A DNA stretch of 64,000 nt, taken from assembly GCA_947561395.2 (NCBI GenBank), contig OX387182.1, positions 45,377,949 through 45,441,948 on the forward strand, given 5' to 3'. Below are positions 10,723-21,177 of this stretch, in pieces. Within the stretch, counting starts at the first letter, position 1. Every line of letters starts with the position of its first letter. Under the pieces are notes generated by a model, which was not told where the DNA came from, ran no database searches, and saw only the letters and a program-made list of their open reading frames with translations. The position numbers and the translations under genes were made by a program. Source of the DNA: Buxus sempervirens. Taxonomy: Eukaryota; Streptophyta; Magnoliopsida; Buxales; Buxaceae.

Positions 10723-11467
10723 CGTCATGTGAGAGAACATCCTGCTCAATCAGCATCAGAAAAGCCATAAAGATCAAAGGTAGAGGAAGACAAGATGTGC
10801 ATTCCAAAGTCTAAAGTACCTTGAAGATAGCGTAAAATACGCTTAACAATCTGAAATGGCCAAGTGTAGGAGAGTGCATAAACTGACAAATAAAGTTGAT
10901 GCTATATGATAAATTCGGGCATGTGAAAGTAAGATATTGAAGGGCCCCAACAATGCTACGGTAATAAGTAGGGTCAGAATAAAGAATGGAAAACAAGGAT
11001 GAGTTTATAGAAGATGATTTTGAGGCCATAGGAGTTGAACTACACCTGCTTTCATGCATATGAGCACGCTCCAAGATCTCAAGAGCATAACGAGATTGAG
11101 AGAGAAAAAGACCAGATGGAAGTTGGGTTACTTGAATACCCAAAAATAGTGAAGGGTACCCATATCCTTGATTGAAAATTTAGAACCCAATCGATCGATA
11201 AAGTAATTAAGAAGTGTAGGATTGGAGCCGGTAAGAATCATACCATCAACATAGAGAAGAAACACAAGGATCCCAGTAGAAGAGTGAGAGATGAAAAGAG
11301 ATGGATTTGCAGTACTACAAAAGAAACCATTAGAGAGCAAAAAGGTACTGAGTCAATCAAACCAGGCACGGGGAGCTTGCTTCAATCCATATAGAGCCCT
11401 ATGTAATTTACAAACATGAGTAGGATATTGAGAGTGAACAAAACCTGGGGGTTGTTCAGCATACATC
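10723..11467 (-). pseudogene. Copia reverse transcriptase fragment
   Basis: The minus strand encodes YAEQPPGFVHSQYP, then LLYVDGMILTGSNP (the YVDD box reads YVDG at 11242-11253), then VTQLPSGLFLSQSRYALEIL and YRSIVGALQYL. These are the second half of a plant Ty1/copia RT. A frameshift separates the blocks near 11135. The start of RT, integrase and gag are missing because the copy ends at about 11467, where Tat-related sequence begins. Confidence 0.85.
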
Positions 11468-11814
11468 CCGGCATTTGTTTGGCAAGGTAGGTTTCAAATG
11501 TAGTGCTGGCAGGGGATCCCTTGGCTATGTCGAGACCCCCACATTTTGTGCTATTTGACATGTTCCATCTGTCAAATTTGATTGTTCAGGTTTGTTCCAA
11601 GATCACAGTCATGCCTTGACGTGGTCCAACATTCTAGTGATTTACCAAAAGATTTCATAAATTTTCAAAAAGAAACATGCTGTCAAGTTCTGAATTTAAA
11701 AGAAAAGAAAGCATAAACAAAACAGAATAACAAACTATGTAAAGAGTGGCCGATGCAAATCGGCGTTCTTGGAATTTGGTTACATGCTATGAGAGGAAGC
11801 CTTTAAGTGCTCTC
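11468..11814. other. Unassigned sequence between copia and Tat gag
   Basis: No coding region. TGTCGAGACCCCCAC near 11526 resembles the start of LTR B (TGTAGACACCCC), so a fragment of a related LTR may be present. I could not fix its ends. Confidence 0.3.
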
Positions 11815-12583
11815 CTCATCATCATCTCCTCCTTCCTGCAGGGAGATGGCTGGTTCAGATGTTCTAATCTGTGCTAACATGTCAGAGATGCTTCGTCTCT
11901 TGATGGATCTTGGCTTCTCAAGCAGTTCGTTCAAGAATCCTTGATCAATCAGATCTTGAATGTCATGCTGCAGATCCCAACATCGCTCTGTGCTATGCCC
12001 TGGAGCACCAGAATGGTACTCGCATCATTCTGCGGCATTGTAGCTTCTGGACCGGACTTAACCAATCGGGGGCCTAATCTGCACATACCCCTTCTTCAAT
12101 AGTGTTGGCAGCAACTCTGCCGGTGCATATGGTAGGGGTAAAAACCCTCCTCATTCTGACCTCCATTTCTTCTTTCGTTCTCCTTGGAGGATCCTTCAAA
12201 TGATTCATCAACCTGTCGTGCTCTCCTTTGCTATAATAGACATTCAACTTCTTCATGAGTTAGGGAACATCTGCTGCTACCGCTTTTCCTTTCTCTCTTT
12301 GCATTCAACCATCTGGTAAGGTTGGTGGAAGCTTCACTTCTTGGCTGTTCAGGGGTATTTTTCCCTTCATGCTTTCAATCTCTTCTTCAAGAATCCCTAC
12401 TCGGGATTGTAGTTCGAAATTTTCTTTCCTTATTGCTTCCCAGCATTTGTCCCACCTTTCTTCTTTGTCCTTTATCGCTTGCAGCAGAGTACAAAAAAGG
12501 TCCAATATTTGGATCACTACAGGACTCGTCCCTGATGTACTGTCCATGTTGATTGTTAACAGGGTTCCTGCCAGGAGAACCAA
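11815..12583 (-). pseudogene. Second Tat gag module, centre deleted
   Basis: The minus strand encodes an N-terminal coiled-coil-like segment (EERWDKCWEAIRKENFEL, then VGILEEEIESM). After stops comes PPRRTKEEMEVRMRRVF and the zinc-knuckle-like motif CEYHSGAPGHSTERC, which matches the gag of the 25-27 kb element. The capsid core between these parts is missing. The position directly after another gag module suggests a chimera made by recombination between two Tat subfamilies. Confidence 0.55.
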
Positions 12584-12640
12584 ACATTAAAAAACTGAAT
12601 ACACGATATGAAATGCCAAGATGCATGGAGATAATGATGA

Positions 12641-12760
12641 TTTTTTCTTTCTTTCTCTCTTTTTTTTTCTTTTTCTTTCTTTTCTTCACTTTTTTTATTC
12701 TCTCTTCTTTTTTCTCTTCTTTTGTTTATGTTTTTGTTTTTGTTTTTTTTTTCAATTCGG
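12641..12760 (+). repeat. Polypyrimidine tract
   Basis: A T/C-rich low-complexity stretch (TTTCTTTCTCTCT-like) lies at the junction of the two gag modules. On the sense (minus) strand it is GA-rich, like the Lys/Glu/Arg-rich linker between gag and protease at 44150-44220 in the plus element. The open frames through it are artefacts of composition. Confidence 0.6.
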
Positions 12761-12764
12761 TGGA

Positions 12765-14127
12765 GGATTGATTTTGAGTTCTCCGGCTTCAAGAAGGTCT
12801 TGGATTGCATGACGGAGGCTTCAACATTTGTTAGTATCATGCCCCAGTGCTCCTTTATGGTAACTGCATGTCTTGGTTGGGTCATACCCTCTGCTTGCTG
12901 GCGCCCTTGGATTTGGTGGAACCTGCTTCAGATGTCCCTCTTGTAACAAGGTGGGCAACAATTCCGCCATCTATGGAAGCTGTGTGAATACGTGGTTCAT
13001 TCTTTCTTCCTTAGTCAAGGGCTCCTTCAACCGAGCCGAGGTGACACCTGCCTTGGGGTGACCACTTCCTCTCTTATGCTTAGTAGATTGAATATGGTTG
13101 ATTGTTCCTCCACACTCTCTTCTTTGGGAGGATTTTGTTGTGGAACTTCCCACCTTTCCAGCCCTAACTGCATCTTTGATCCTCTCTGCCACCATGATTA
13201 GGTCGGTGAAGTTTACAGCACACTATCCCAACAATATTATGAAGTATGGTTGCCCCAGTGATGATATGAACAAAGAAGTCCGCTCTTGCTAAAGAAGAGG
13301 GGTTGTACCACACATGTTAGCTATATCCACATTTTAGCATAGTCTCTTACAGACTCATTATTCCTCTTTAACAACCTATGCAACTCTGCTCTAGTTTGAA
13401 CCATTTGGCTATTCAAACGGTACTGGTGGATGAACACGGCAGCGAGGTCGTTCCATGTCTTAACTTTCTGCTTATCCAGACTTAGGGACCAAGGGTGTGC
13501 TGCCTTAGTTAAAGATCTTTGAAAGAATTGAACCATAATCTTCTCGTCTTTCGCATATTGGCACATGTCGCCAACATAGGATCACAGATGCTTCAACGCG
13601 TAGCCTGTGCCGTCGAACTTGTGCAGCTCAAGGCATTTGAACTTGGCCGAGAGTTGGATATTAGAGAAGAAGCAAAGACTTTCTAGTGTAGCCTCTCTCT
13701 GAACTGTGCTTGGTTGGAGCTGTTTCAAAAGGTCCTCACGCATGGCTGCCATCTGTGCCTTGTTATCTTCCTTTATTGCTGCCAGCTGTACCATGTGATC
13801 TTCTTTGATTGCTGCCAATCTTTCCTCCAGCTGGGCTTTCCGCGCCCTATTCCAGTCTCACTCTTCCTGCCCCAGTTGAACAGACACAAATGGCTCCTGT
13901 TGTGTAGGGTGGATGGGAACCCCCGCCGGATGTGGGATTGGAGTGTCCTGTGGTGGTGGATGTGCTACCATGGGTGCTGGCTGAGGTGGATGCTCTTGCT
14001 GGATTTCTGGCATTTGAATTCCCATGGCTCGCATCATGGCCACCTGTTAGCTTAGATCCATTATGACTAGCTGCTCCTCAGTCCTTTGTTGTGATGATGA
14101 CAAAGTTAGGGCATCAGAAGAGTTCAT
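12765..14127 (-). pseudogene. First Tat gag module
   Basis: The probable start is ATG at 14127 (MNSSDALTLSSSQ). It has a Pro/Gln-rich N-terminus, then the capsid segment MCQYAKDEKIMVQFFQRSL and VKTWNDLAAVFIHQY, then a zinc-knuckle-like CSYHKGALGHDTNKC near 12830-12870. This is the gag layout of the Tat lineage. Stops and frameshifts interrupt it near 13860, 13570 and 13320. It forms the coding part of the element whose 5' LTR is LTR A at 18292-19016. Confidence 0.75.
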
Positions 14128-14886
14128 TGCAATCCTTTCTTACTGCGAGTGTTCTGAATGGTGCTCATAGTGTGAAATGTCTAAAGTTTACATCAAAGTT
14201 CTAGCCCGTTCTCCATTGTACTTGTTTGTTTAAAAATCTGGATTAGTTCCTTCCCTAATTATGAATGAAGTGTCGTGTGTGACGAGATCATTACACCATA
14301 AGTGATGCTTTTGTGCCGTGGTTGTAAAACAAATACAATGAGGTTCATGCATGAAAGTCGTGGCTTGACAAAGCAACACTGTGAAGAGTGTGTGACAGTG
14401 CCTCAGTTAACCAAAAAAATTCCTTCCGAGATTTGTGCAGTTAAAAACTTTGCAATTTGATCTTTCAAAGATTTGAGACTCTGGAGACCATGCCGTATTT
14501 GATGGTTTTCAAGCATGTGTGACACATGTTTTATGAGCGAAAACCCTAGAAAATCATGTCGCGAGGATTAAACCTCAAAATCCGTGCCTTAATCGACATC
14601 AATTGTAAATTCCTGTGAAATCATGCAGTGGTAAGCGAATCATAAAAATCAGGAAACGCTTCTTGGATAGCCCGCATCATGCCATGAATGGCATGGGGAA
14701 TCTACGCCACAGGATGGGCGATTTGATTTATGTCTATATGATGGTTAGCTCAATATAACCACAAATGACAGTTTATTGCGCGTCGCAAAAGTCGGTGTTC
14801 ACGTACGTTGTGGAAGATGATTCAAAGTAGGCTTGGAGGCCACTTTATTGTATGCTTTGAAAAAGCAACTTTGATGTGCGCCCCGG
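14128..14886 (-). other. Tat leader, gag-proximal part
   Basis: This is untranslated leader between gag and the solo LTR B insertion. I see no coding region. It ends at the target duplication CCCGG (14882-14886). Confidence 0.5.
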
Positions 14887-14979
14887 TGTAGACACCCCAA
14901 CAAAATGAGAAAATAATGAAAACATTAATTGTAATTTAAAACAGGCCAAAAATGCATGAAAATGAATAATTTAAGCCTT

Positions 14980-15086
14980 GCCCGTATTGTATCTACGGGC
15001 TAAGCGCGCCCAAATTTTATATACGGGCACGCAGCGCCCGTAATACATATACGGACACCATGGACCGTAAATCATTTACGGGCACA
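14980..15086 (+). repeat. Palindrome array, 28-bp period (solo LTR B)
   Basis: Four short palindromes of the form CCCGTA...TACGGG start at 14981, 15009, 15037 and about 15065. Stems are partly degenerate, but both arms of each unit remain recognisable. The array lies in U3, about 210 bp before the TATA box. Confidence 0.75.
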
Positions 15087-15293
15087 TTAGACTCGTGCGA
15101 GTTTTATTCTTCTCTCGATTTCTAAGCCTTATCTTTAGTCCAATATCCCTTTAAATGAGCGAATTATATTTTTTATTCGTTCGAAATATCTTTGTGGATA
15201 AAGGATTGGCATGATCTTGTGTTTAACTCAAACTGAAACTCTATCTTGCCAAACCTTGGACCAACCATACCCCTATGTTTGCCTATAAATAGA

Positions 15294-15302
15294 GGGCCTT
15301 TC
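15294..15302 (+). promoter_or_regulatory. TATA box of solo LTR B
   Basis: TATAAATAG in the context GCCTATAAATAGAGGG. The same context occurs in the minus-strand LTR B (51939-51947) and in LTR A (63878-63886). Confidence 0.7.
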
Positions 15303-16684
15303 CTCAAGCAAAAGGCCACGAAAATTTGAAGTCTAAGATGCTCCAAGAGAAAAGAGGAATCCCTGCTACCTTGCTTGCTCAATCCAGGTAAGTCCCTTTT
15401 CCCTTTTATTTTCTGTCTTCAATTCTAGAAGTAATAGGATCTTCTCTATTGCTATAGAATAAGGCCATCTTTTGTACTTGTATTCCTAAACTTGTCTCTA
15501 AGTACCTCAAGAGTCTCTCTAGCCGTAAAACGTGAAGAGAGAGCTAGGGGAAAGGGGAACAGGTGGATCCCTAGAATAGAACCCCATATCTGTTTTTCTC
15601 CTATTTTCTAGAATAAAGCCTGTAATTGTGTTTGTATACCCAAACCTATCTCCAAGTACCTCAAGAATCATCTCTAGCAGTAAAATGTGAAGAGAGAACT
15701 AGGGGAAAAGAGAACAGGTGGATCCGTAGGGTAGACCCCTATGTGCTCTAATCTGTGAGATGTGGCTGTTTTAAATATCTTGATCATGTTTTAATGGTTT
15801 TTATAATGAATCTGAATGAATCCATGAATCTATGATGTTTATAGCATGAAATCCCCACTTTTTTTTATAAAATTTGGATTTTTCACATATTTGCACCTAC
15901 AGCACTATTTTCGTGATTTTTGTGATATTAGGCTAAGATCCTGGATCTATCATGATCAATATGATAGATCTGGATCCAAAAGCCTGAAAGCAAATTCTAG
16001 GGTTTCATGATGTGGTTTTTGAATCGTTTTTCACTATTAAGAGAATACCCTACGGTCTAAGTTCTCCCTTTTTGATGTTCTTCATCAACGTGGGTATTTT
16101 TGGTTTTGATTTCTTGATTTAATGTGAAATTTGGCCTATACCTATGTCCTGGACTGTTCAAGTTCAATTTTGAAATATTTTATAAAAATCATATTTTTCT
16201 AGATTTCTAGAATTTGACTTGAAGCCAGATTTTTGGATTTTTCACTTTAAATTGATTTCATTTGATTTTATCTCAATTTTATTTTGATCATGAAACCCTA
16301 GGAATGGTATGATCATACTTGAAAGTTCTGGATCAATCAGACTATTCATATGAAAAAACCATATATTTTTGTCTTTTTTGATTTTTCGTGATTTTATAGC
16401 AAGCCTTTTTTCCTTTATTTTAACATGAACAATACCTGGCAACCACCTTGTGTGGATGAATAGGGGTGCCTAACACCTTCCCCTATTCATAACTTAATCC
16501 CCTTACCCATCTCTGGTTGTTTTTTTTAAGAGGGTTATTTTTACCCTAAAATTGCCTTTTGTGCTTATTTGATATTTTGGTGTCCATTCACACCTAAATT
16601 GAATGGTGGAGACTCTTTGTTTTATTTAATCCCGTGTGATGATTGAGGAAGTCATATGAATCTGATTTTTTCCCATGTCTTACA

Positions 16685-18272
16685 CCCGGAAGGTGGCTTG
16701 ATGTACGCTCGGAGGCGATTTGATGTACGCTCGAAGGCGATTTGATGTACGCCCGCAGGCGATTTTGGTTTTGGAAATTCTTTTGTGCTTCTTTGAAATA
16801 GTTTTACTAAATATGTTCATGTAAATGATCTCGAAGTGCATGCACTTAATGCATGAACAGGCACACGCGCAAATAAAGTGAAGGTTAAGTGATATTACCA
16901 TCCTGAGAGTCTGTGTTAACAGACAGATATAAAAAACACACCCAAAAGTGTGAGCACAGTCCTAAAAAAGGTTGGTGCCTATCAAAGCACGACTCCTAGA
17001 CATACTTGTGTAAGGTAGCACGTCCATGTCTTGATCAGCCTTTGTCTTTCATCTGTTCTTTTGTCTACTTTTGGTGTCGGACCCCAACAAAACATACAAC
17101 TTGCCAGCGGGGGCGAAACTTACATGATATTTACAAAAATCTACAAAGAATTCATCTTTTGGGCTATTGGGAGCCCAGAAGAAGGGTACAAATTGCTTCA
17201 GGGCAGGTGGGCTAAATACCTAGATCTAGGGTTTTGTGCCCCTATTCTGATCTAGCCTGATTTCCTCTGACTGTCTGATCTGGTCGGCTTTCATCTGTTC
17301 AAAAAGGCCGGACTTAGGGTGCTTCCAACGGACTCAATGGGTCGAGGCTCATGGCTCACAGGACTCAATGTATGGATCTGGGGTGGTTCCCCTTATCAAA
17401 GTTAGCCTGGATTCCTAAATTAGGGCTAAGGCAGCCCATGATCTAGGTTTCACTCAATTTGATGCAAAAAAGGCGGGGGTTGCTACCCCTGCTGGACTCT
17501 TGGGTTTTAAATTGATTTTATTCTTCTTATTTGTATCATTCAAGCACATTCACAAAATCGTGGTTTAACTAGAAGCAATAGGTAGGGAAGGATACCCAGC
17601 CCGAGACATTCGCCCACAAGGGTTTAAGCCAAGTACTAGACCCTCGCATACCACGGCAAGAAACCAGTGGCGCTATAGGAATCCAAGAACCTGGGGAGAT
17701 GGGTTTACCCTACTGTCCCCGGCAAGCCACAGGAGTGTAGGGCTAATACCATCCCAAAAGTAAGTTCATAGGGATTAGAAGGGTGGTTGCTAGAGAGGGC
17801 TAAGTCTTGGTGAAGAAGAGCAGCATTCCATTCATAAATCCATTCAGGGTTAGATCATCCACACAGTCTCCCTCCTGCGTGTCACCCCACGTAGTTATTG
17901 AAAAGAAAAATCCATCCACAGTGTGGTGGGTGCCCGTGTGTGCAGTTGGGCTGAGTATTGTGCCTAGTCGGGTGAGTTTGATCTGGACATTTGATTGATA
18001 AAGGGTTCATGACTGTCTTTTTATAGTGAAGTTCAGAATTGGCATGCAATACAATGTTCCGGGAGAGTCCTTAGGTAATTGGAGGGGTCACAATTGTCCC
18101 GCTTAAAACCCAAAAACCTTAGGCAATTATCTCATCCTTTATGACAGGACTCCTTAGAATATGCAATTGCATGTATTCTACATCTCACTAACGTGAGATA
18201 GAAAGTACTTACTAAATCAATCTATACCCCCTAGGTTGACTCTTTTAAACCATGGTCCAACTGGGTCGAGCA
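16685..18272 (-). other. Tat leader, PBS-proximal part
   Basis: This is non-coding leader of the left Tat element. Positions 16960-18272 are clearly homologous to 30840-32016, the leader of the next element, for example around GGTTGGTGCCTAT. It starts with three 22-23-bp tandem units (16697-16763). A related unit lies on the other side of the solo LTR B, so the LTR landed inside this small array. Confidence 0.6.
16697..16763 (+). repeat. Three tandem 22-23-bp repeats
   Basis: Units of the form TTGATGTACGCTCGGAGGCG repeat three times. A further diverged unit (TTTGATGTGCGCCCCGG) ends at 14886, directly before the solo LTR B, so the original array was longer. Confidence 0.7.
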
Positions 18273-18291
18273 CTCCCCAGCGGAGTCGCCA
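18273..18291 (-). other. Primer-binding site of the left Tat element
   Basis: On the minus strand TGGCGACTCCGCTGGGGAG directly follows the LTR A end. A near-identical site lies at 32017-32035 and a related one at 38778-38796. I do not name the tRNA with confidence. Confidence 0.7.
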
Positions 18292-19016
18292 TGCTGTGTG
18301 CATGGTCTTTCGCACATAGAGTGCGTGCCTCGGGAATTTAGGAGTTGCCACTACCTGAAGGGGTGCAGGCAGACACCAGGGTGCCTAAACGGGTCTATCT
18401 AAATGGTCTGCGGCTTTTTAGAGATTCCGGCTAAGTTCTCAGTTACGGTCCGAGGAAGTTCGAAGACTCCCCGATCCGCCCTATCGGTTGACCGATCCCT
18501 TGGGTCTCCCTGGTTTGAGTCAACTAAGTTCTAACTCACCCTATTCCTTAGCCAAGACATGCATTCTTTATTAAGTCTAGTGGGGACCACCAAAGTGGTT
18601 TGAGTTCCCTTTCATTTGATTTTATCTTGAGTTATTAAGTGATCTGGGTCGGATAGGGTGGCCCCGTTGGAAGGCCCAAGGATCCCCAGTGACCTATCTC
18701 TGTTTTTGCCTTTTAGCACTTAAATTTGCCATTTATCAAGTGAGAGCCACACACTTGTCAAACGACGGATCCTTCTATGCTTAATTACCATTTTGCCTTT
18801 GGGGTTGTTTTACTCATATCTTCTCCATCTGGACTCTGATTCATGCAAACTTAATTGCGTTGGAACCGTGTCGGGATTCTCTATCCATTGGGATAGGGCA
18901 TGGCCATCAATTCGGGCTCAGGCAGAAAATCACCTTCTGGTCCTTAGGGTTTCGACCTGTCTTTTAGGGTTTTGTTTTCTAGATTTTTAGAGGGGTGCAA
19001 AAATGAGGTGCTTACA
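18292..19016 (-). repeat. LTR A, internally deleted copy (725 bp)
   Basis: On the minus strand it begins TGTAAGCACCTC and ends CACACAGCA. Both ends match the long LTR A at 32036-34912, but about 2.1 kb is missing at a point near 18690-18705. The missing part holds the palindrome array and the TATA box. It has a PBS on its inner left side and a polypurine tract on its right. It therefore acts as 5' LTR for the left element and as 3' LTR for the 19-32 kb element. Confidence 0.75.
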
Positions 19017-19031
19017 GCTGCCCCTCTTTGC
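19017..19031 (-). other. Polypurine tract of the 19-32 kb element
   Basis: On the minus strand GGCAAAGAGGGGCAGC stands directly before the LTR A start. The same motif precedes LTR B at 52357-52371. It marks the 3' end of an internal region lying to the right. Confidence 0.75.
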
Positions 19032-21177
19032 CGGAGTCACTTGGCTAATGAATGGCAAAGAATAAAAGAACCTCATTTTTGCATCTTACATTTCTGTCGA
19101 CATTGTTGACGAGCTAAGTCCTTTTGATGTTTTCAAAGAAGGGGAATCGTTGTTGCAAGCTCTGTCACTTTGGCTTCACTTCCAAATTCTGGGGAGTTTC
19201 CTTGCCATTGAGCATTAAGAAAGACTCCCTGTCCTTTAGTTTAAGTTAAGAAGATGGGGTCAGACTTAGATTCGCCGAACTGTTTCGGCATTGATGCAAA
19301 GGTGCTCAACAGTGTTCTTTTTCTCTTGTTTGTTCCATTAAAGCTTTTTAAGTGTTTTTGACCTTGATTTATTTTACCTTTTCAAACTTATGCTCTGTTG
19401 GGATTCTGGGAGGCTTTTGGATCTTGGGAGGAAGGAAGGAGGTGCTCTTGCTGCTGTCCGGCACTTAAAAGGAGCTTGTACACCTAACCTACTCTATTTA
19501 CAAAAGTGGTAAATAAAAAACTACAACATGAGGGCAGATTTTGCCCATGATTTCTTCTTTCTGTTTCTCCACGCATTGAAATCTTCTTTTGTCCCTTTTC
19601 CTTCAGGTCTTCTTTCTCAGGATGATTCCTCTCCCACTTCAAGTGATACTTCCCTCAGTTCAAAGACAACTTTGCTTGGGAATTGTTGGAAGAGCCTTTC
19701 CCTTGACCTTTGGTGAGGCCTTTATGGTAGGACCTCTCTTTTTTTTTTTTTGAATTGTGGGATCCTTGCTGAAAATTTGTAGTAGAGTGCTCTTCGTTCC
19801 CTTGTTCTTCTTAGGATGAGGCTCCTCCTGGTTAGAGATAACGCAACTAGGGAGTGAGTGGAGCAGCCTTTTATCCTTCTATTGGTTTTCTTTGTCCAAG
19901 TGAAAAGGTGACGCCATCTTTCTACTGTTGGGCATTGCTTTGGTGCATCTTCCACTATCTGATGTCCTTCTTGCCTTAGGCACTATTCTCTAGGTAATGA
20001 AACTCCACTGGGGATTGGACAGGAAATGCCTTTCTTTTCTTGAAGGTTTTTGTTTTCTTTTCACCTGTTCACTTGGGTCGAGCCATGGGTGCTTCTAGAG
20101 TGAGAGGTACTTCGTTTCTAGAAGGAACCCCGCTAGGGATTTGTTGAAATGAGTCTCATTTTACACTTCCTTCTTCTCTCGCTTGATTGTTCCTAAAAGG
20201 AAATAAAAGAAAAACCTTCAGTTGTGATCCGCTAGGGAGTATTATCAATATTTTTCAATTTCTTTTCTGATCATTGCCCACTATAGAAATAGGGGGCCTT
20301 TTATCTAGGTCATGAACCTTGTAGACTCAGGTTAGCAGCACAAATTGAAATTATTTCAAAAACGGATAAGCTGAAATAAGTAGAAGAAAAGTAGATGCGT
20401 TAGTGTGTGCAAGTGTCTGCAATTCCGAGAGGATTTGTCCCAAGATCATATCGGACTAAGTGTGCTTGGTGTTTTCTGTAAAATTATCATCACAGGCTAT
20501 GATGCTTTGACTCAAATGCAGTCTACCAACCTGAGCCCTTCAACTTCACTTTGTTCATCCTTGGTGTCTTTCAGGTTTTCTTGATCCACTGCTTTGTTTC
20601 AGTTCTGACTCATTCTGTTTTCTGCTCTATTCAGTCCAAACTTGACCATTTTGATGCCCTTCCCCCCTCCCTCCCCCCCCCCCCCCCCCCCTTTTCACAA
20701 TTGGTCATTTTTGCTCATAGCACCCTTTTTTCGAGTTTTCACTATGTCCAACCTTTCTGAAAGCCACGGATTCCATCACCACCAACCAAGCAAACTAGAT
20801 TTTTGCCAAGATCATCCTTCTTGGGATCTAAGAGGTCTTAAAGATAGGACGAAATGTAGGCTAGGTTCCAGGTTATCAAAAAAATACAAATGGCTTAAAA
20901 GGCTTGATATGTTGAGTTCATTCTTTTCTTTTTTTTTAGCTACAATGTTTCTACCTTTCATTGATTTTGGGGCTTACATCTTATTTTTTCATTTTTCTTT
21001 GTTTTTGTTGGGTACTCATTTCCCAAATTTCCCCCCTTTTTTTCTTCTTTCTTCTGCATTTTCTTTTCTTTTTTTTTCTGCATTTGCGCCAATCCCCCAA
21101 AATCGCCCATTCCTTCTCTGCGAGGAGGTGACGGTGACTCACTCAGCCATCTGAATTCGATTTGGCACCATGGCCCC
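19032..21177 (-). other. 3' untranslated remnant of the pol-deleted Tat element
   Basis: No RT, RNase H or integrase motif is found in any frame. The stretch 20826-20915 (around GATAGGACGAAATGTAGGC) matches the sequence after integrase in the complete elements (60074-60140 and 49610-49680), so the pol region between it and the protease has been lost. A run of 19 C lies at 20673-20691 and T-rich tracts lie at 21030-21080. Confidence 0.5.
20673..20691 (+). repeat. Run of 19 C
   Basis: An uninterrupted poly-C tract within a C-rich stretch from 20661. On the element's sense (minus) strand it is poly-G. Confidence 0.9.

Larger units (their letters stand above)
14887..16684 (+). mobile_element. 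Solo LTR B (1798 bp)
   Basis: It begins TGTAGACACCCC and ends CATGTCTTACA, with a perfect 5-bp duplication CCCGG (14882-14886 and 16685-16689). It interrupts the leader of the left Tat element. The last 250 bp match the LTR B ends at 38519-38775 and 49927-50200. It carries a 28-bp-period palindrome array (14980-15086), a TATA box (15294) and two copies of a 154-bp unit (from 15501 and from 15655). No internal region is attached. Confidence 0.85.

Noticed and set aside
12556..12889. Lys/Glu-rich and Phe-rich ORFs
   Set aside because: Low-complexity translation of a polypyrimidine tract within a decayed gag. The same applies to 52633-53029 and 59285-59569.
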